Part shown: positions 1 to 8,911 of the stretch, piece by piece
Numbering within the stretch: the stretch's first letter is position 1
Layout: every line of letters begins with the position of its first letter
Source of the DNA: an uncultured Geobacteraceae bacterium
GTDB lineage: Bacteria > Desulfobacterota > Desulfuromonadia > Geobacterales > Pseudopelobacteraceae
Direction: 5' to 3'
Length of the DNA: 64,000 nucleotides
NCBI GenBank assembly: GCA_903939115.1
Contig: CAJAFV010000046.1
Location: 101,663 to 165,662 of the forward strand
The notes under the pieces: generated by a model
Databases searched by the model: none
Seen by the model: the letters and a program-made list of their open reading frames with translations, nothing else
What the model was told of the DNA's origin: nothing
Made by a program: the position numbers and the translations under genes

Positions 1-108
1 GGCGCGCAGGTCCATTGCCGCCGCACCGCTGCTTGCATAGACCGGCAGCGGAATTGTAGTGCCGATCAGCGGATTCATGATTTTGGTTTCAATTTTTGGT
101 CGCTTCAT
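1..108 (-). CDS. dut: dUTP diphosphatase (dUTPase), N-terminal part only
   Basis: The gene runs off the left edge, so only the first 36 codons are present, with the ATG at 106-108. The translation begins MKRPKIETKIMNPLIG and continues with PLPVYASSGAAAMDLRA. This matches the start of bacterial trimeric dUTPases, where the E. coli enzyme has PLPTYATSGSAGLDLRA at the same place. The family hydrolyses dUTP to dUMP and diphosphate, which keeps uracil out of DNA and supplies dUMP for thymidylate synthesis. The catalytic motifs lie further downstream and are not visible. The gene is divergent from trpS across 79 bp. The call rests on a short but characteristic N-terminus. Confidence 0.82.
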   Translation of the reverse strand, partial: MKRPKIETKIMNPLIGTTIPLPVYASSGAAAMDLRA

Positions 109-187
109 GTAAATTTCCCTGTCTTTGAGATGAATTTAGCGAATCACTGTAGCAGAATAGACTTACTGGAACAAGGAGCGTTTTACC

Positions 188-1168
188 ATGAAACAACGGG
201 TTGTCAGCGGCATGAGGCCGAGCGGTAGACTGCATATCGGGCATTATCACGGGGTGCTGGAAAACTGGGTCAAGATGCAGGATTCATACGATTGTTTCTT
301 TTTTGTCGCCGACTGGCATTCCCTGACGACGGAATATGCCGATACGGCTGGAATTGCCCAGAGTATCCGCGAAATGGTACTTGATTGGGTGGCCTTTGGT
401 CTTGATCCGGAAAAGTGCATTGTCTTCCGGCAGAGTCTCGTTCCGCATCACTCGGAACTGAATCTTATACTATCGATGATTACCCCGGTTTCCTGGCTGG
501 AGCGTAACCCTACCTACAAGGAGATGCTCGACAACATCGAGGCCCGTGACCTGACCACGTTCGGTTTTCTCGGCTACCCGGTGCTGATGGCGGCTGACAT
601 CATACTGTATAAGGCCACGCGTGTTCCGGTCGGACATGATCAGCTGCCGCACCTGGAAATAACCCGTGAAATAGCCCGCCGCTTCAACCATCTCTATGGT
701 GCGACGTTTCCCGAACCGGAAGCGCTGCTGACCGAGACCCCCAAACTGCCGGGTCTGGATGGGCGCAAGATGAGTAAATCGTACAACAACTCGATCTATC
801 TCTCCGATGATGCTGAAACAACAGCCAAAATGGTTATGTCGATGGTTACCGACACCAATCGTGTCCGCCGTGCTGATCCTGGTGATCCGGACGTCTGTGT
901 CGCCTTCAATCTGCACCGCCTGTATGTGCCGCAGGAAAAACTTGATGAGATCGTGCCGGCCTGCCGCGCTGCCCAGATCGGCTGCGTGGATTGCAAGAAG
1001 ATTCTGGCCGGCTGCATCAACGAGCGTCTGGCGCCATTCCGTGCCCGTCGCGAGGAGCTTGCCTCCAACCCCGGTTTTGTCGACGAAATGCTGCGGGAGG
1101 GGAGCCGGAAGGCATCCCTGATATCAGACGCCGTGATGGCGGAAGTTCGTACGGCTCTCCAATTCTGA
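188..1168 (+). CDS. trpS: Tryptophanyl-tRNA synthetase
   Basis: This class I aminoacyl-tRNA synthetase charges tRNA-Trp with tryptophan in the cytoplasm. At 326 aa it has the normal compact bacterial length. The HIGH signature is visible as PSGRLHIGHYHG near residues 11-22, and the KMSKS loop as GLDGRKMSKSYNNS near residues 190-203. The ATG at 188 follows an AAGGAG ribosome-binding site at about 172-177. The scpA start lies 1 nt past the stop codon, so trpS and scpA are probably cotranscribed, an arrangement I recall from other Geobacter relatives. Nothing looks truncated. Confidence 0.97.
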   Translation: MKQRVVSGMRPSGRLHIGHYHGVLENWVKMQDSYDCFFFVADWHSLTTEYADTAGIAQSIREMVLDWVAFGLDPEKCIVFRQSLVPHHSELNLILSMITPVSWLERNPTYKEMLDNIEARDLTTFGFLGYPVLMAADIILYKATRVPVGHDQLPHLEITREIARRFNHLYGATFPEPEALLTETPKLPGLDGRKMSKSYNNSIYLSDDAETTAKMVMSMVTDTNRVRRADPGDPDVCVAFNLHRLYVPQEKLDEIVPACRAAQIGCVDCKKILAGCINERLAPFRARREELASNPGFVDEMLREGSRKASLISDAVMAEVRTALQF

Positions 1169-1169
1169 T

Positions 1170-1982
1170 ATGGCAGTCGACGCGCATCTTCACCGGGAGG
1201 AACATCTGCCGCTGCTGGATGGTCTGCATGAGCAGTACAGTGTTCATCTTGATAAATTCGACGGGCCGATGGATCTGCTGCTGCATCTGATCAAGAAGAA
1301 CGAACTGGACATCTGTGATATTTCCATCGCGGTCATAACCCGACAGTACCTCGATTTCATCAAGGCGATGAAAGATCTGAACCTTGAAGTAGCGGGGGAC
1401 TTTCTGGTTATGGCGGCAACCCTGCTGCAGATAAAGTCCCGCCAACTGCTTCCGTCAGCTGATCAGGAAGATCCGGAAATTGATGAGACAGACCCGCGGG
1501 AGGAACTGGTCCGGCGTCTGCAGGAGTATCAACAGTACAAGGATGCCGGCATGCTGATTGGTGCGCGGGCGCTTCTGGGACGGGAGGTCTTTGTACGGAC
1601 TGCATCTGAGCCGGTGCTTGCTGCGGCACAAAACAGTGAAGGTCCGCTTGAAGTAAGCCTTTTTGAGCTGGTAGACGCTTTTCGGGTTCTGCTGTTGAGA
1701 ATTCCGGTGGAAAGTTTCCATGATGTTGCCCCGGGCGATTCGCTCAGCATTGCCGATTGCATCAACGATATTCTTTCACAACTTCAGGAACGGGATACCG
1801 TCCAGTTCGACGACCTTGTCAAGGACGAACTGACCCGTGAACGGGTGATTGTTACCTTTCTTGCGCTTCTGGAGCTCTGCCGTCTCAAGCTGATCCGTAT
1901 CTTTCAGGGGAGTGAGCATGGTTCCATATGGTTTATTCCTGCTGTTGCCGCAGATCCCTCAGAGGTTTTGAATGCAGATTAA
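1170..1982 (+). CDS. scpA: Segregation and condensation protein A
   Basis: ScpA is the kleisin subunit of the bacterial SMC condensin; it bridges the SMC heads and recruits ScpB during chromosome compaction and segregation. The 270-aa product carries the family N-terminus at residues 24-100, with KFDGPMDLLLHLIKKNELDI followed by QYLDFI and the EVAGDFLVMAATLLQIKSR helix, and a C-terminal winged-helix region (VTFLALLELCRLKLI). The start lies 1 nt after trpS and the last 11 nt overlap scpB, a typical coupled scpAB pair. No smc gene is in the window. The first 20 or so residues are less conserved, so a later start is possible. Confidence 0.95.
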   Translation: MAVDAHLHREEHLPLLDGLHEQYSVHLDKFDGPMDLLLHLIKKNELDICDISIAVITRQYLDFIKAMKDLNLEVAGDFLVMAATLLQIKSRQLLPSADQEDPEIDETDPREELVRRLQEYQQYKDAGMLIGARALLGREVFVRTASEPVLAAAQNSEGPLEVSLFELVDAFRVLLLRIPVESFHDVAPGDSLSIADCINDILSQLQERDTVQFDDLVKDELTRERVIVTFLALLELCRLKLIRIFQGSEHGSIWFIPAVAADPSEVLNAD

Positions 1983-2583
1983 TTCTGAGCTGGCTGCCAT
2001 CATAGAGAGTCTCATCTTTACTGCCGATTCAGCACTTACAACCGATCGGATCTGTGACCTGCTGACCGAATTCGAGCGGGGAGAGGTCAAGTCTGCCCTG
2101 TCAGAACTGCTGGAATTTCATCAGGCGAGGGGAGGGGGCTTTGAACTGGTCGAGGTGGCAGGCGGCTGGCAATTCAGGAGTCGCACTCCGTTCCATAGTT
2201 ACATCACGCGTCACATTAAAACCAGGGCGGCTAAGTTTTCACAATCGGCCCTGGAAACCCTGGCAATCATCGCCTATCGCCAGCCGATTACCCGTGCAGA
2301 AGTCGAACATCTGCGCGGCGTCGATTGCGGGGGCGTTCTTAAAACGCTGCTCGAAAAACGTCTGGTCCGAATTCTGGGTAAAAAGGATATTCCGGGGAGG
2401 CCGTTGATTTACGGCACTTCAAAAGAATTTCTTGAAGTATTCGGGCTTAAAGATTTAAAATCTTTACCAACACTCCGCGAAATTCAGGCATTGGACGAAC
2501 AGCCGCGGTTCGAACGTCAGGAGGAGTTACAGCTTGAACCGGATACGGTTATTCCGGTGGAGAGTGATCTGCCGTTTGGGTAA
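1972..2583 (+). CDS. scpB: Segregation and condensation protein B
   Basis: ScpB dimerises and binds ScpA within the SMC-ScpAB complex. The protein has 203 aa and two predicted winged-helix domains. The family motif is clear at about residues 85-135: QSALETLAIIAYRQPITRAEVEHLRGV, then LLEKRLVRILGKKDIPGRPLIYGTSKEFLEVFGL. The start overlaps scpA by 11 nt, which suggests translational coupling. The C-terminal 30 residues are acidic and less conserved, as is common in this family. amrB follows after 17 nt and probably shares the transcript. Confidence 0.96.
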   Translation: MQINSELAAIIESLIFTADSALTTDRICDLLTEFERGEVKSALSELLEFHQARGGGFELVEVAGGWQFRSRTPFHSYITRHIKTRAAKFSQSALETLAIIAYRQPITRAEVEHLRGVDCGGVLKTLLEKRLVRILGKKDIPGRPLIYGTSKEFLEVFGLKDLKSLPTLREIQALDEQPRFERQEELQLEPDTVIPVESDLPFG

Positions 2584-2600
2584 TCGCAGGGAGGTGAACC

Positions 2601-3404
2601 ATGCAGCGTCAGCCAGCCGTAGCAGGTCAATTTTATCCCGGCAGTGAACAGAAACTTCGTGCCTCATTATCTCAACTGATTCATAAGTTCCCATCTACAC
2701 TGCCGGTAAAAGGTGTCATATCGCCTCATGCAGGCTACATGTATTCCGGCGCGATTGCCGGCCAGCTCTTTGGACGGATAGCCATTCCGGACACGGTTCT
2801 TATTATCGGACCTAATCACCACGGAGTCGGAGAGGCCGCCGCGCTTTACCCGGAGGGAGAGTGGCTTACCCCGCTCGGGGTGACGGCAATCAACTCACGC
2901 CTCAACGCGCTTCTCCTACAGCATGGTAGCTACCTTAGAAACGACAGAGTTGCTCACCAGAACGAACATTCCCTCGAAGTCCAGCTCCCTTTTATTCAGT
3001 ATCTCCGGCCTGATGTCACCATATCGGCGCTCTGCATCGGCCATGGTGACTATGCCCCACTGCGTGACATAGGCCATGGCATCGCCGCTGCCATCCGGGA
3101 ATTTGGAGAAGACGTGCTGATCGTGGCCAGCTCGGATATGACCCATTATGAATCTGCCGATTCAGCACGGCAGAAGGATGAAATGGCGCTTGAGCGGGCT
3201 CTGGCGCTAGATGGCAAAGGATTACTGGAGGTTTGTCACAGTCGGGGGATTACGATGTGCGGAGTAGTGCCGGCAACCATTATGATTGAGGCGGCTCTTA
3301 ATCTGGGGGCATCACAGGGTGAACTGGTTGCGTACGGAAACAGCGGGGACGTCACCGGGGACAGCCGGCAGGTGGTTGGTTATGCGGCGGTGACGGTGAG
3401 TTGA
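2601..3404 (+). CDS. amrB: AmmeMemoRadiSam system protein B (MEMO1 family)
   Basis: This is a MEMO1-like protein of 267 aa, related in fold to class III extradiol dioxygenases. The first residues read RQPAVAGQFYPG, and conserved metal-site-type residues appear in SPHAGYMYSG, GPNHHG, EHSLEVQLPF, SSDMTHY and a Cys in ITMCGVVPA. The family often sits beside an AMMECR1-domain protein and a radical SAM protein, but neither partner is here, so this is an orphan B component. The biochemical role of bacterial members is not settled. A strong GGGAGGTGA ribosome-binding site precedes the ATG, and the gene follows scpB by 17 nt. Confidence 0.88.
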   Translation: MQRQPAVAGQFYPGSEQKLRASLSQLIHKFPSTLPVKGVISPHAGYMYSGAIAGQLFGRIAIPDTVLIIGPNHHGVGEAAALYPEGEWLTPLGVTAINSRLNALLLQHGSYLRNDRVAHQNEHSLEVQLPFIQYLRPDVTISALCIGHGDYAPLRDIGHGIAAAIREFGEDVLIVASSDMTHYESADSARQKDEMALERALALDGKGLLEVCHSRGITMCGVVPATIMIEAALNLGASQGELVAYGNSGDVTGDSRQVVGYAAVTVS

Positions 3405-3491
3405 CGTCAGGCAGGCGTATGTATTGTATTTAAATGCTTACAATGATACTTTCTGGCCGTCTGGACGACTTCTCAAGGATGGTTTCGTACC

Positions 3492-5333
3492 ATGGGCTAC
3501 AAAAATATGCAGGAATGTGTCGTCGATCTTGAACGACACAAAAAGCTGGTTCGAGTTGATGTGCCGCTTGATCCCTATCTGGAAATTGGCGCACTGCAGC
3601 GACGTGTCTATCAGTCCGGGGGGCCGGCATTGCTCTTTACGCATGCGGTCGGCTGCCGCTTCCCACTGCTGGGCAACCTGTTCGGAACGCTGGAACGGAC
3701 CCGTTTCATCTTCCGCGATACGCTTGATGACATCCGCCGACTCGTCGAGATCAAGATCAACCCTTTCTCTTTACTTAAAAATCCGCTTGATATCGTAAAA
3801 GCTCCCCTCGCAGCCTGGCATCTCCTGCCTGGCGTCACTTCGAAAGCACCGGTTCTGGAATGTTCATCGACCCTCGGCGCTCTGCCGCAGCTCGTATCCT
3901 GGCCTCGGGATGGCGGTGCCTTTCTGACTCTGCCGCAGGTGTACAGTGAAAGCGCGGCTGCCCCCGGTTTTGCCAAGTCCAACCTTGGAATGTACCGGAT
4001 TCAGATCTCCGGCAACAGCTATCAATCCGATAAACAGGCCGGTCTCCATTATCAGATTCATCGCGGCATCGGCGCTCACCATGCTGAAGCGATTGCCAGT
4101 GGCGACCTGCTGCGGGTTAACGTTTTCCTCGGCGGAGCGCCTGCTATGACCGTTGCGGCGGTTATGCCGTTGCCGGAAGGGATGCCGGAAATCTCGTTTG
4201 CCGGTCTGCTGGCCGGCCATCGCCTGCCTATGACCAGGGTGCCGGGGCATCTGCCGGTCTACTCGGAGGCCGATTTCTGTATCAGCGGTGTTGTCCACCC
4301 TGCCAAAACGCTTCCGGAAGGCCCTTTCGGTGATCATCTCGGCTATTACAGTCTGACTCATGAGTTCCCGTACCTTGAGATTGATGCGGTCTATCACCGC
4401 CGTGATGCGATCTTCCCGTTTACCACCGTCGGTCGCCCGCCGCAGGAAGATACCAGTTTCGGGGCCTTTATTCATGAGTTGACCGGTCCGCTCATTCCGA
4501 CTGTTGTGGCAGGCGTTAAAGAGGTTCATGCGGTTGATGCCGCCGGTGTCCATCCGCTGCTGCTCGCTATCGCCAGCGAGCGCTACGTTCCGTACGCGGC
4601 TGTTCGCCAACCTCAGGAGCTGTTGACGGTTGCCAACGCCATTCTCGGTCAGGGACAACTCTCGCTTGCCAAATACCTGCTGATCGCAGCCCAGGAAGAT
4701 GCGCCCTCTCTTCATACTCACGATATTGCCGCGTTTCTAGGTCATATTCTGGAACGCGCCGACTGGCGGACCAATCTGCACTTTCAGACTGCGACCACGG
4801 TAGATACCCTTGATTACAGCGGTTCAGGCCTCAATGAAGGTTCCAAGGTTGTGTTCGCTGCCGCCGGTCCGGTGCGCCAGAAACTTGCGACTGAGAGTCC
4901 GACCGGCCTGGAACTGCCATCCGGTTTTGGCCCTGTTGCACTCTGTCAACCGGGCATTCTGGCTATCCAGGGGCCGCCATCAGGTCAGGGAAGGGGCGAA
5001 ACCGACCCACTGATCGATGAGTTCTGCCGTTTTTATGCCGAGCGTGCGGCTTTTACCGGCTTTCCGCTTCTTGTAATCTGCGATGACAGCCGTTTTGCCG
5101 CCGCAACCTTGAATAACTTTCTCTGGGTGACGTTTACCCGTTCCAATCCGGCGACTGACATCTACGGAATTCGTCCCGAAATCCGTGGCAGGCACTGGGG
5201 CTGCAGCGGCCCATTGGTCATTGATGCACGTATCAAGCCGTTCCACGCCCCGCCGCTCGTCGATGATCCCGCAGTAGAGCGTAAAATTGACGGGCTCGCC
5301 GCTCCCGGTGGGCCACTCCATGGACTCTTCTGA
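3492..5333 (+). CDS. UbiD-family (prenyl-FMN) decarboxylase
   Basis: This 613-aa protein belongs to the UbiD family, whose members use prenylated FMN to add or remove carboxyl groups on aromatic or unsaturated acids. Supporting segments are LVRVDVPLDPYLEIGALQRR near the N-terminus, GMYRIQISG with HYQIHRGIG near residues 170-200, then PEGPFGDHLGYY and GRPPQEDTSFGAFIHE near residues 275-330. The length is above that of E. coli UbiD (about 497 aa), with an extended C-terminus. Candidate roles are a quinone-biosynthesis or aromatic-acid decarboxylase, and the substrate cannot be read from sequence. No UbiX-type prenyltransferase is adjacent. The start is the ATG in ACCATGGGC, about 12 nt after AAGGA. 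Confidence 0.85.
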   Translation: MGYKNMQECVVDLERHKKLVRVDVPLDPYLEIGALQRRVYQSGGPALLFTHAVGCRFPLLGNLFGTLERTRFIFRDTLDDIRRLVEIKINPFSLLKNPLDIVKAPLAAWHLLPGVTSKAPVLECSSTLGALPQLVSWPRDGGAFLTLPQVYSESAAAPGFAKSNLGMYRIQISGNSYQSDKQAGLHYQIHRGIGAHHAEAIASGDLLRVNVFLGGAPAMTVAAVMPLPEGMPEISFAGLLAGHRLPMTRVPGHLPVYSEADFCISGVVHPAKTLPEGPFGDHLGYYSLTHEFPYLEIDAVYHRRDAIFPFTTVGRPPQEDTSFGAFIHELTGPLIPTVVAGVKEVHAVDAAGVHPLLLAIASERYVPYAAVRQPQELLTVANAILGQGQLSLAKYLLIAAQEDAPSLHTHDIAAFLGHILERADWRTNLHFQTATTVDTLDYSGSGLNEGSKVVFAAAGPVRQKLATESPTGLELPSGFGPVALCQPGILAIQGPPSGQGRGETDPLIDEFCRFYAERAAFTGFPLLVICDDSRFAAATLNNFLWVTFTRSNPATDIYGIRPEIRGRHWGCSGPLVIDARIKPFHAPPLVDDPAVERKIDGLAAPGGPLHGLF

Positions 5334-5360
5334 TACCTGGTCGCAATCACACTATTACCC

Positions 5361-5504
5361 GATTAGCGCTAGTCCCTTCTCCATAAGGGAGAAGGTGGCC
5401 GAAGGCCGGATGAGGGGTGGCACTAACCGTTTCCCCCTCACCCTAGCCCTCTCCCTCATGGAGAGGGGATGTTTTGATGCCATAGATGGAGATTAGCACT
5501 AATC
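5361..5504. repeat. Palindromic intergenic repeat element (MITE-like)
   Basis: The element lies between the convergent UbiD-family gene and the phosphopantetheinyl transferase gene. It is bounded by near-identical 14-mers, GATTAGCGCTAGTC at 5361 and GATTAGCACTAATC at 5491, each itself close to palindromic. Inside are two related hairpins: one around CCCTTCTCCATAAGGGAGAAGG and one around CCCTCTCCCTCATGGAGAGGG, with a CCCCTCACCC motif and its inverse GGATGAGGGG. No protein is encoded. It may fold into a bidirectional transcription stop for the two convergent units. A sequence of the same family occurs in frame at 11925-11973. Confidence 0.7.
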
Positions 5505-5562
5505 GGAAACGATTACGTTGTTAGTTTCTTCGAGATGACTGCCGCTTCAATTAAAGGGCGTG

Positions 5563-6285
5563 TCACGTTTTCGGAACACCCCATACAACTGTTGGTGGAG
5601 ACGGAGAGACACCGCCCGCTTCAACTGCCACCGCTGCACAATAATTCCCGGGGACGTCAATATCCTGCAAGTGCCAGAATGACTGATTACAATTAATGAG
5701 GGTCTGCAACGGTAGCTTTTCTACACTGACCGGAACATCAAAGCTGCAGCCCGGCAGAGAAAACCCTCTGCCGCAGGCTTTCATGCATGCCTCCTTGCGG
5801 ACCCAGCAACGGTAAAACGCGGTGGAGTGAAGATGGGAGTTTGGAAGGGTGAACAGCTCTTCCTGTTCGCGGGGTGAGAAGGCGAGCCTCGCCATGTTAT
5901 TCAGAGGTTTATCTGTTTTTATGGCTTCAATATCCACCCCCACGTCCCGGCAGGTAGATACGGCGAGAATCAGCATGTCTTCCGAGTGCGACACGTTGAA
6001 GCGGAGATTTTCCGTGCACTCCGCAAGGTACGGCTTGCCATGCTCTCCTGTAACGAGACGCACCTTCTCCGGTGCGACACCAACGTAACCGCCTAGAATT
6101 TCCCGCACTACTCCCCGTCCCGCAATAGAGCGTTTTTGTGTCAGGTCATCTTTCAGCAGGGCGTACCGGTCTGTTTCGGGTTGTGACAGAAGCTGTCGAA
6201 GGCGTGGCAGTTCCGGAAACTGCTGCGACAGCACAATACATTGCAGGTAAACCACATCGTTGCCTGGCGCCAGCGCCGCTATCAT
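5563..6285 (-). CDS. 4'-phosphopantetheinyl transferase (Sfp/AcpT type)
   Basis: The enzyme moves the phosphopantetheine arm from coenzyme A to a serine of acyl carrier protein domains. The family signatures are VGVDIEAI (Mg-binding Asp/Glu), RFNVSHSEDMLILA and FYRCWVRKEACMKACGRGF (the WxxKEA motif). The most likely targets are the three ACP domains of the pfaA-like synthase in the same operon, a role equivalent to PfaE. I chose the ATG at 6285 (240 aa) because it forms an ATGA overlap with the oleD stop; an ATG seven codons upstream is also open. The gene is the last of the eight-gene operon. Confidence 0.92.
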   Translation of the reverse strand: MIAALAPGNDVVYLQCIVLSQQFPELPRLRQLLSQPETDRYALLKDDLTQKRSIAGRGVVREILGGYVGVAPEKVRLVTGEHGKPYLAECTENLRFNVSHSEDMLILAVSTCRDVGVDIEAIKTDKPLNNMARLAFSPREQEELFTLPNSHLHSTAFYRCWVRKEACMKACGRGFSLPGCSFDVPVSVEKLPLQTLINCNQSFWHLQDIDVPGNYCAAVAVEAGGVSPSPPTVVWGVPKT

Positions 6286-7277
6286 AACGGGTGCTGCAGC
6301 AGCCACTGCTGCAGGCGCAGTAAACCTTCGTCGATGGAAATGTCCGGATGATAGCCGAAATCGCGGCGGGCGGCGCTGATGTCAAACCAGTGGGCGGAGG
6401 CGAGTTCGTGGGCAACAAAGCGGGTCATCGGGGGTTCTCCCTTCAACCGGAGAGTTCCCCATACCGCTTCACAGATGCAGCCGACAGCGAAAGCCAGTTT
6501 CGGCGGAATGCTGCGGGTAACCGGCGGGATAGCGGCGGCGGCAAGGATGCGGTTGACCATCTCCCAGAGCGGCAGTGGTTCGTTGTTGCTGATGAAATAG
6601 CAGTTGCCCGCGACGCAGCTGCCGGGAGCAAGCATATCCGCGGCCTGGAGATGGGCACGGGCGGCATTGTCCACATACACCGTATCCACCAGGTTGGCTC
6701 TGGTGCCGATCCGGCGCAGTTTTCCGGCACGGCCTTTGGCAATGATGCGCGGCACCAGATGATTATCGCCCGGTCCCCAGATCAGGTGGGGACGCAGGGA
6801 CGTCACCGCCAACTCAGGTGAATTGGCCGCCAGCACCATCTGCTCCGCCAGCGCCTTGGTTGCCGGATAGTACGCTTCATAGAAATCCGGGTAGGGGAGC
6901 GACTCGTTGCCCCCCTCCACGTCACTGCCGTCGAAGACGACGCTGGGGGAACCGGTGTAGACCAACCGGTTGATGCCGTTCTGCTGGCAGGCAGCGATGA
7001 CATGCCCGGTGCCGACCACATTGGCCTGGAAAAAATCGTGGTAACTCCCCCAGATACCGGCTTTGGCGGCGACGTGAAAAACGATGTCACACCCTGTCGC
7101 CGCCGCAACGACAGCGTCACGATCTTCCAGACTGCCTCTCACCTGCTCGGCACCGACTGCGGCTAGGGTGGGATATTCACCGCGCGAAAAGCTGCGCACC
7201 TCGTCGCCCCGTTCGCGCAGCATCCGGACAATAACGCCGCCGAGAAAGCCGCCTCCGCCGGTTACCAGCACTTTCAT
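6282..7277 (-). CDS. oleD: OleD-like NAD(P)-dependent 2-alkyl-3-ketoalkanoate reductase
   Basis: This is a 331-aa member of the extended short-chain dehydrogenase/epimerase family (3-beta-HSD-like). The Rossmann motif VTGGGGFLGG is at residues 5-14, and the catalytic YxxxK is in FYEAYYPATKALAEQM near residues 135-150. In the Ole pathway OleD reduces the beta-keto acid made by OleA to a 2-alkyl-3-hydroxyalkanoic acid. The assignment over a generic sugar epimerase rests on its place directly after oleA, oleB and oleC. Its start overlaps the oleC stop as ATGA and its stop overlaps the transferase start in the same way. Confidence 0.88.
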   Translation of the reverse strand: MKVLVTGGGGFLGGVIVRMLRERGDEVRSFSRGEYPTLAAVGAEQVRGSLEDRDAVVAAATGCDIVFHVAAKAGIWGSYHDFFQANVVGTGHVIAACQQNGINRLVYTGSPSVVFDGSDVEGGNESLPYPDFYEAYYPATKALAEQMVLAANSPELAVTSLRPHLIWGPGDNHLVPRIIAKGRAGKLRRIGTRANLVDTVYVDNAARAHLQAADMLAPGSCVAGNCYFISNNEPLPLWEMVNRILAAAAIPPVTRSIPPKLAFAVGCICEAVWGTLRLKGEPPMTRFVAHELASAHWFDISAARRDFGYHPDISIDEGLLRLQQWLLQHPL

Positions 7278-8908
7278 GGCCCTGCTCCCTTCGCCCAGAG
7301 CGCCAGTTTCTCACGGAAAATCTTGGCATTGTGACGGATATCGACCGGAAACGCGGGGTGAAAGAGGATCGTGCGGATATTCCGGGTGTGGGGATAGCGG
7401 CTGCCGAGTTCGAGAAGCTCCGTGCGGATACGCTCCTGTTCCGGCTTCCCGGTTTTCTTCTCAAGCTCCACGCAGAGCACCGGTTGCTGGCTGCCCGGCA
7501 TGCCCACGCCGACCAGCGCGGTTCGGAAGACCGCCGGGTGGGTGTTGAACACCCCTTCCACCGGTATAGTGTACATGGTCTCCCCGGAGGTCACCACCCG
7601 GTGTGACTTGCGTCCGCAGAACCAGACCCGGCCTCTCTTATCCAGATAACCGACATCACCCATGCGGTGCCAGACACCGCCGTCGGAATCAGGGATTTTT
7701 GCCATGGCGGTCGCTGCGGGCCGGTTCAGATAGGCGCGGCTGACCTGCGGTCCCCGCACGGCGATCTCGCCCACTTCCAGCGGAGGAAGCGCCAGGTCGT
7801 CGCTCCATGCTGTTATCGGTGAGTCAGTGATAGGAATTATGGTGAGGGAGATACTCAGTACCGGACGGCCGACACAGACGCCATGCCCTTCTCCGGTCAT
7901 GGCGCCGGTTTCGGCCAGTATCTCGCGACTGCCGATTGAGCAGGCCGGCAGCGCCTCGGTGGCGCCATAGGGGGTAAAAATCTCGGCATCATCCGGCAGC
8001 AGCGCGGCAAAGCGTTTCAATACCGAAGCCGGCACCGGGGCACCGGCGGAAATCACCCGTTTAATATGAGGAAAACTGCTGCTGTGGGATTCGCCGAAGC
8101 GACCGACCCGATTCAGCAGGGCCGGGGAGCCGAACATGGTCGTGGCGGAATATTCGGCTGCCGGTCCAAGTATCTTGCGGGGATCGACCGAGCCGGGGCG
8201 GGTGAAATCCATCTGCGGAATCAGGGCGGTCATGCCGAGGGCAGGGGCGAACAGGGCAAAGAGCGGAAAAGTCGGCAGATCGATTTCGCCGGGGCGAATA
8301 TCATACAGCTCCCGCAACGCATCAACCTGGGCCGCAAACGTACCATGACTGTAAATCGCTCCCTTGGGAGGGCCGGTGCTGCCGCTGGTAAACAGGATGG
8401 CGGCCATATCGTCACAGCAGGTCTCCGCTGCGACAAATGACGCCGTTTGTGCCGGGTTGCGCAGTTCGTCAAGCGGTATGCCGCCCCAGAAGGAGCGGCC
8501 GCCGACGACAACGGTGATACGAATGCTGGCGCGGCCCCAGCCGAGTAACCGCCGGGCCACATGCGCCTTGGGAATCCCGATGAACGCCTCCGGTTCCACC
8601 TCGGCAAGGCACCCCTTCATATTGCGCGCCCCGATGCCGGGATCAATGAACACCGGCACGGCACCGGCTTTGAACAGAGCGAACGTAACGGCAAACAGTT
8701 CCGGGGAAGGGGGGACCAGCAGTGCGACCCTGGTGCCGCGACCGATGCCGATCCGTCCCAACCCTGTTGCTATCCGGTCACTCTCCTGATCCAGTTCGCG
8801 AAAGGTCAGGGAGCGCTTCTCCTGCGGAAAAATGATGGCGGGCGTATCCGGCTGAAGCCGGGCCATTTCGGTCAAAGGGCGGGAAATGTTGACGATATCG
8901 GCGGCCAT
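7274..8908 (-). CDS. oleC: OleC-like beta-lactone synthetase (AMP-dependent ligase family)
   Basis: This 544-aa member of the ANL superfamily carries the P-loop ILFTSGSTGPPKGAIYSHG near residues 172-190, YGATEALPA near 320 and MGDVGYLDKRGRVWFCGRKSH near 415-435. OleC proteins use ATP to activate a 2-alkyl-3-hydroxyalkanoic acid and close it to a cis beta-lactone rather than forming a CoA ester. The ole context favours this reading over acyl-CoA synthetase, but sequence alone does not exclude the latter. OleB and OleC are separate genes here, whereas some bacteria carry an OleBC fusion. The gene starts 3 nt after oleB and overlaps oleD by 4 nt. Confidence 0.88.
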   Translation of the reverse strand: MAADIVNISRPLTEMARLQPDTPAIIFPQEKRSLTFRELDQESDRIATGLGRIGIGRGTRVALLVPPSPELFAVTFALFKAGAVPVFIDPGIGARNMKGCLAEVEPEAFIGIPKAHVARRLLGWGRASIRITVVVGGRSFWGGIPLDELRNPAQTASFVAAETCCDDMAAILFTSGSTGPPKGAIYSHGTFAAQVDALRELYDIRPGEIDLPTFPLFALFAPALGMTALIPQMDFTRPGSVDPRKILGPAAEYSATTMFGSPALLNRVGRFGESHSSSFPHIKRVISAGAPVPASVLKRFAALLPDDAEIFTPYGATEALPACSIGSREILAETGAMTGEGHGVCVGRPVLSISLTIIPITDSPITAWSDDLALPPLEVGEIAVRGPQVSRAYLNRPAATAMAKIPDSDGGVWHRMGDVGYLDKRGRVWFCGRKSHRVVTSGETMYTIPVEGVFNTHPAVFRTALVGVGMPGSQQPVLCVELEKKTGKPEQERIRTELLELGSRYPHTRNIRTILFHPAFPVDIRHNAKIFREKLALWAKGAGP

Positions 8909-8911
8909 TGT

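Noticed and set aside
3864..4721. A long open frame of 285 codons on the minus strand
   Set aside because: It lies wholly antisense to the UbiD-family gene, shows no family motifs and has no ribosome-binding site; it follows from the codon use of the real gene.
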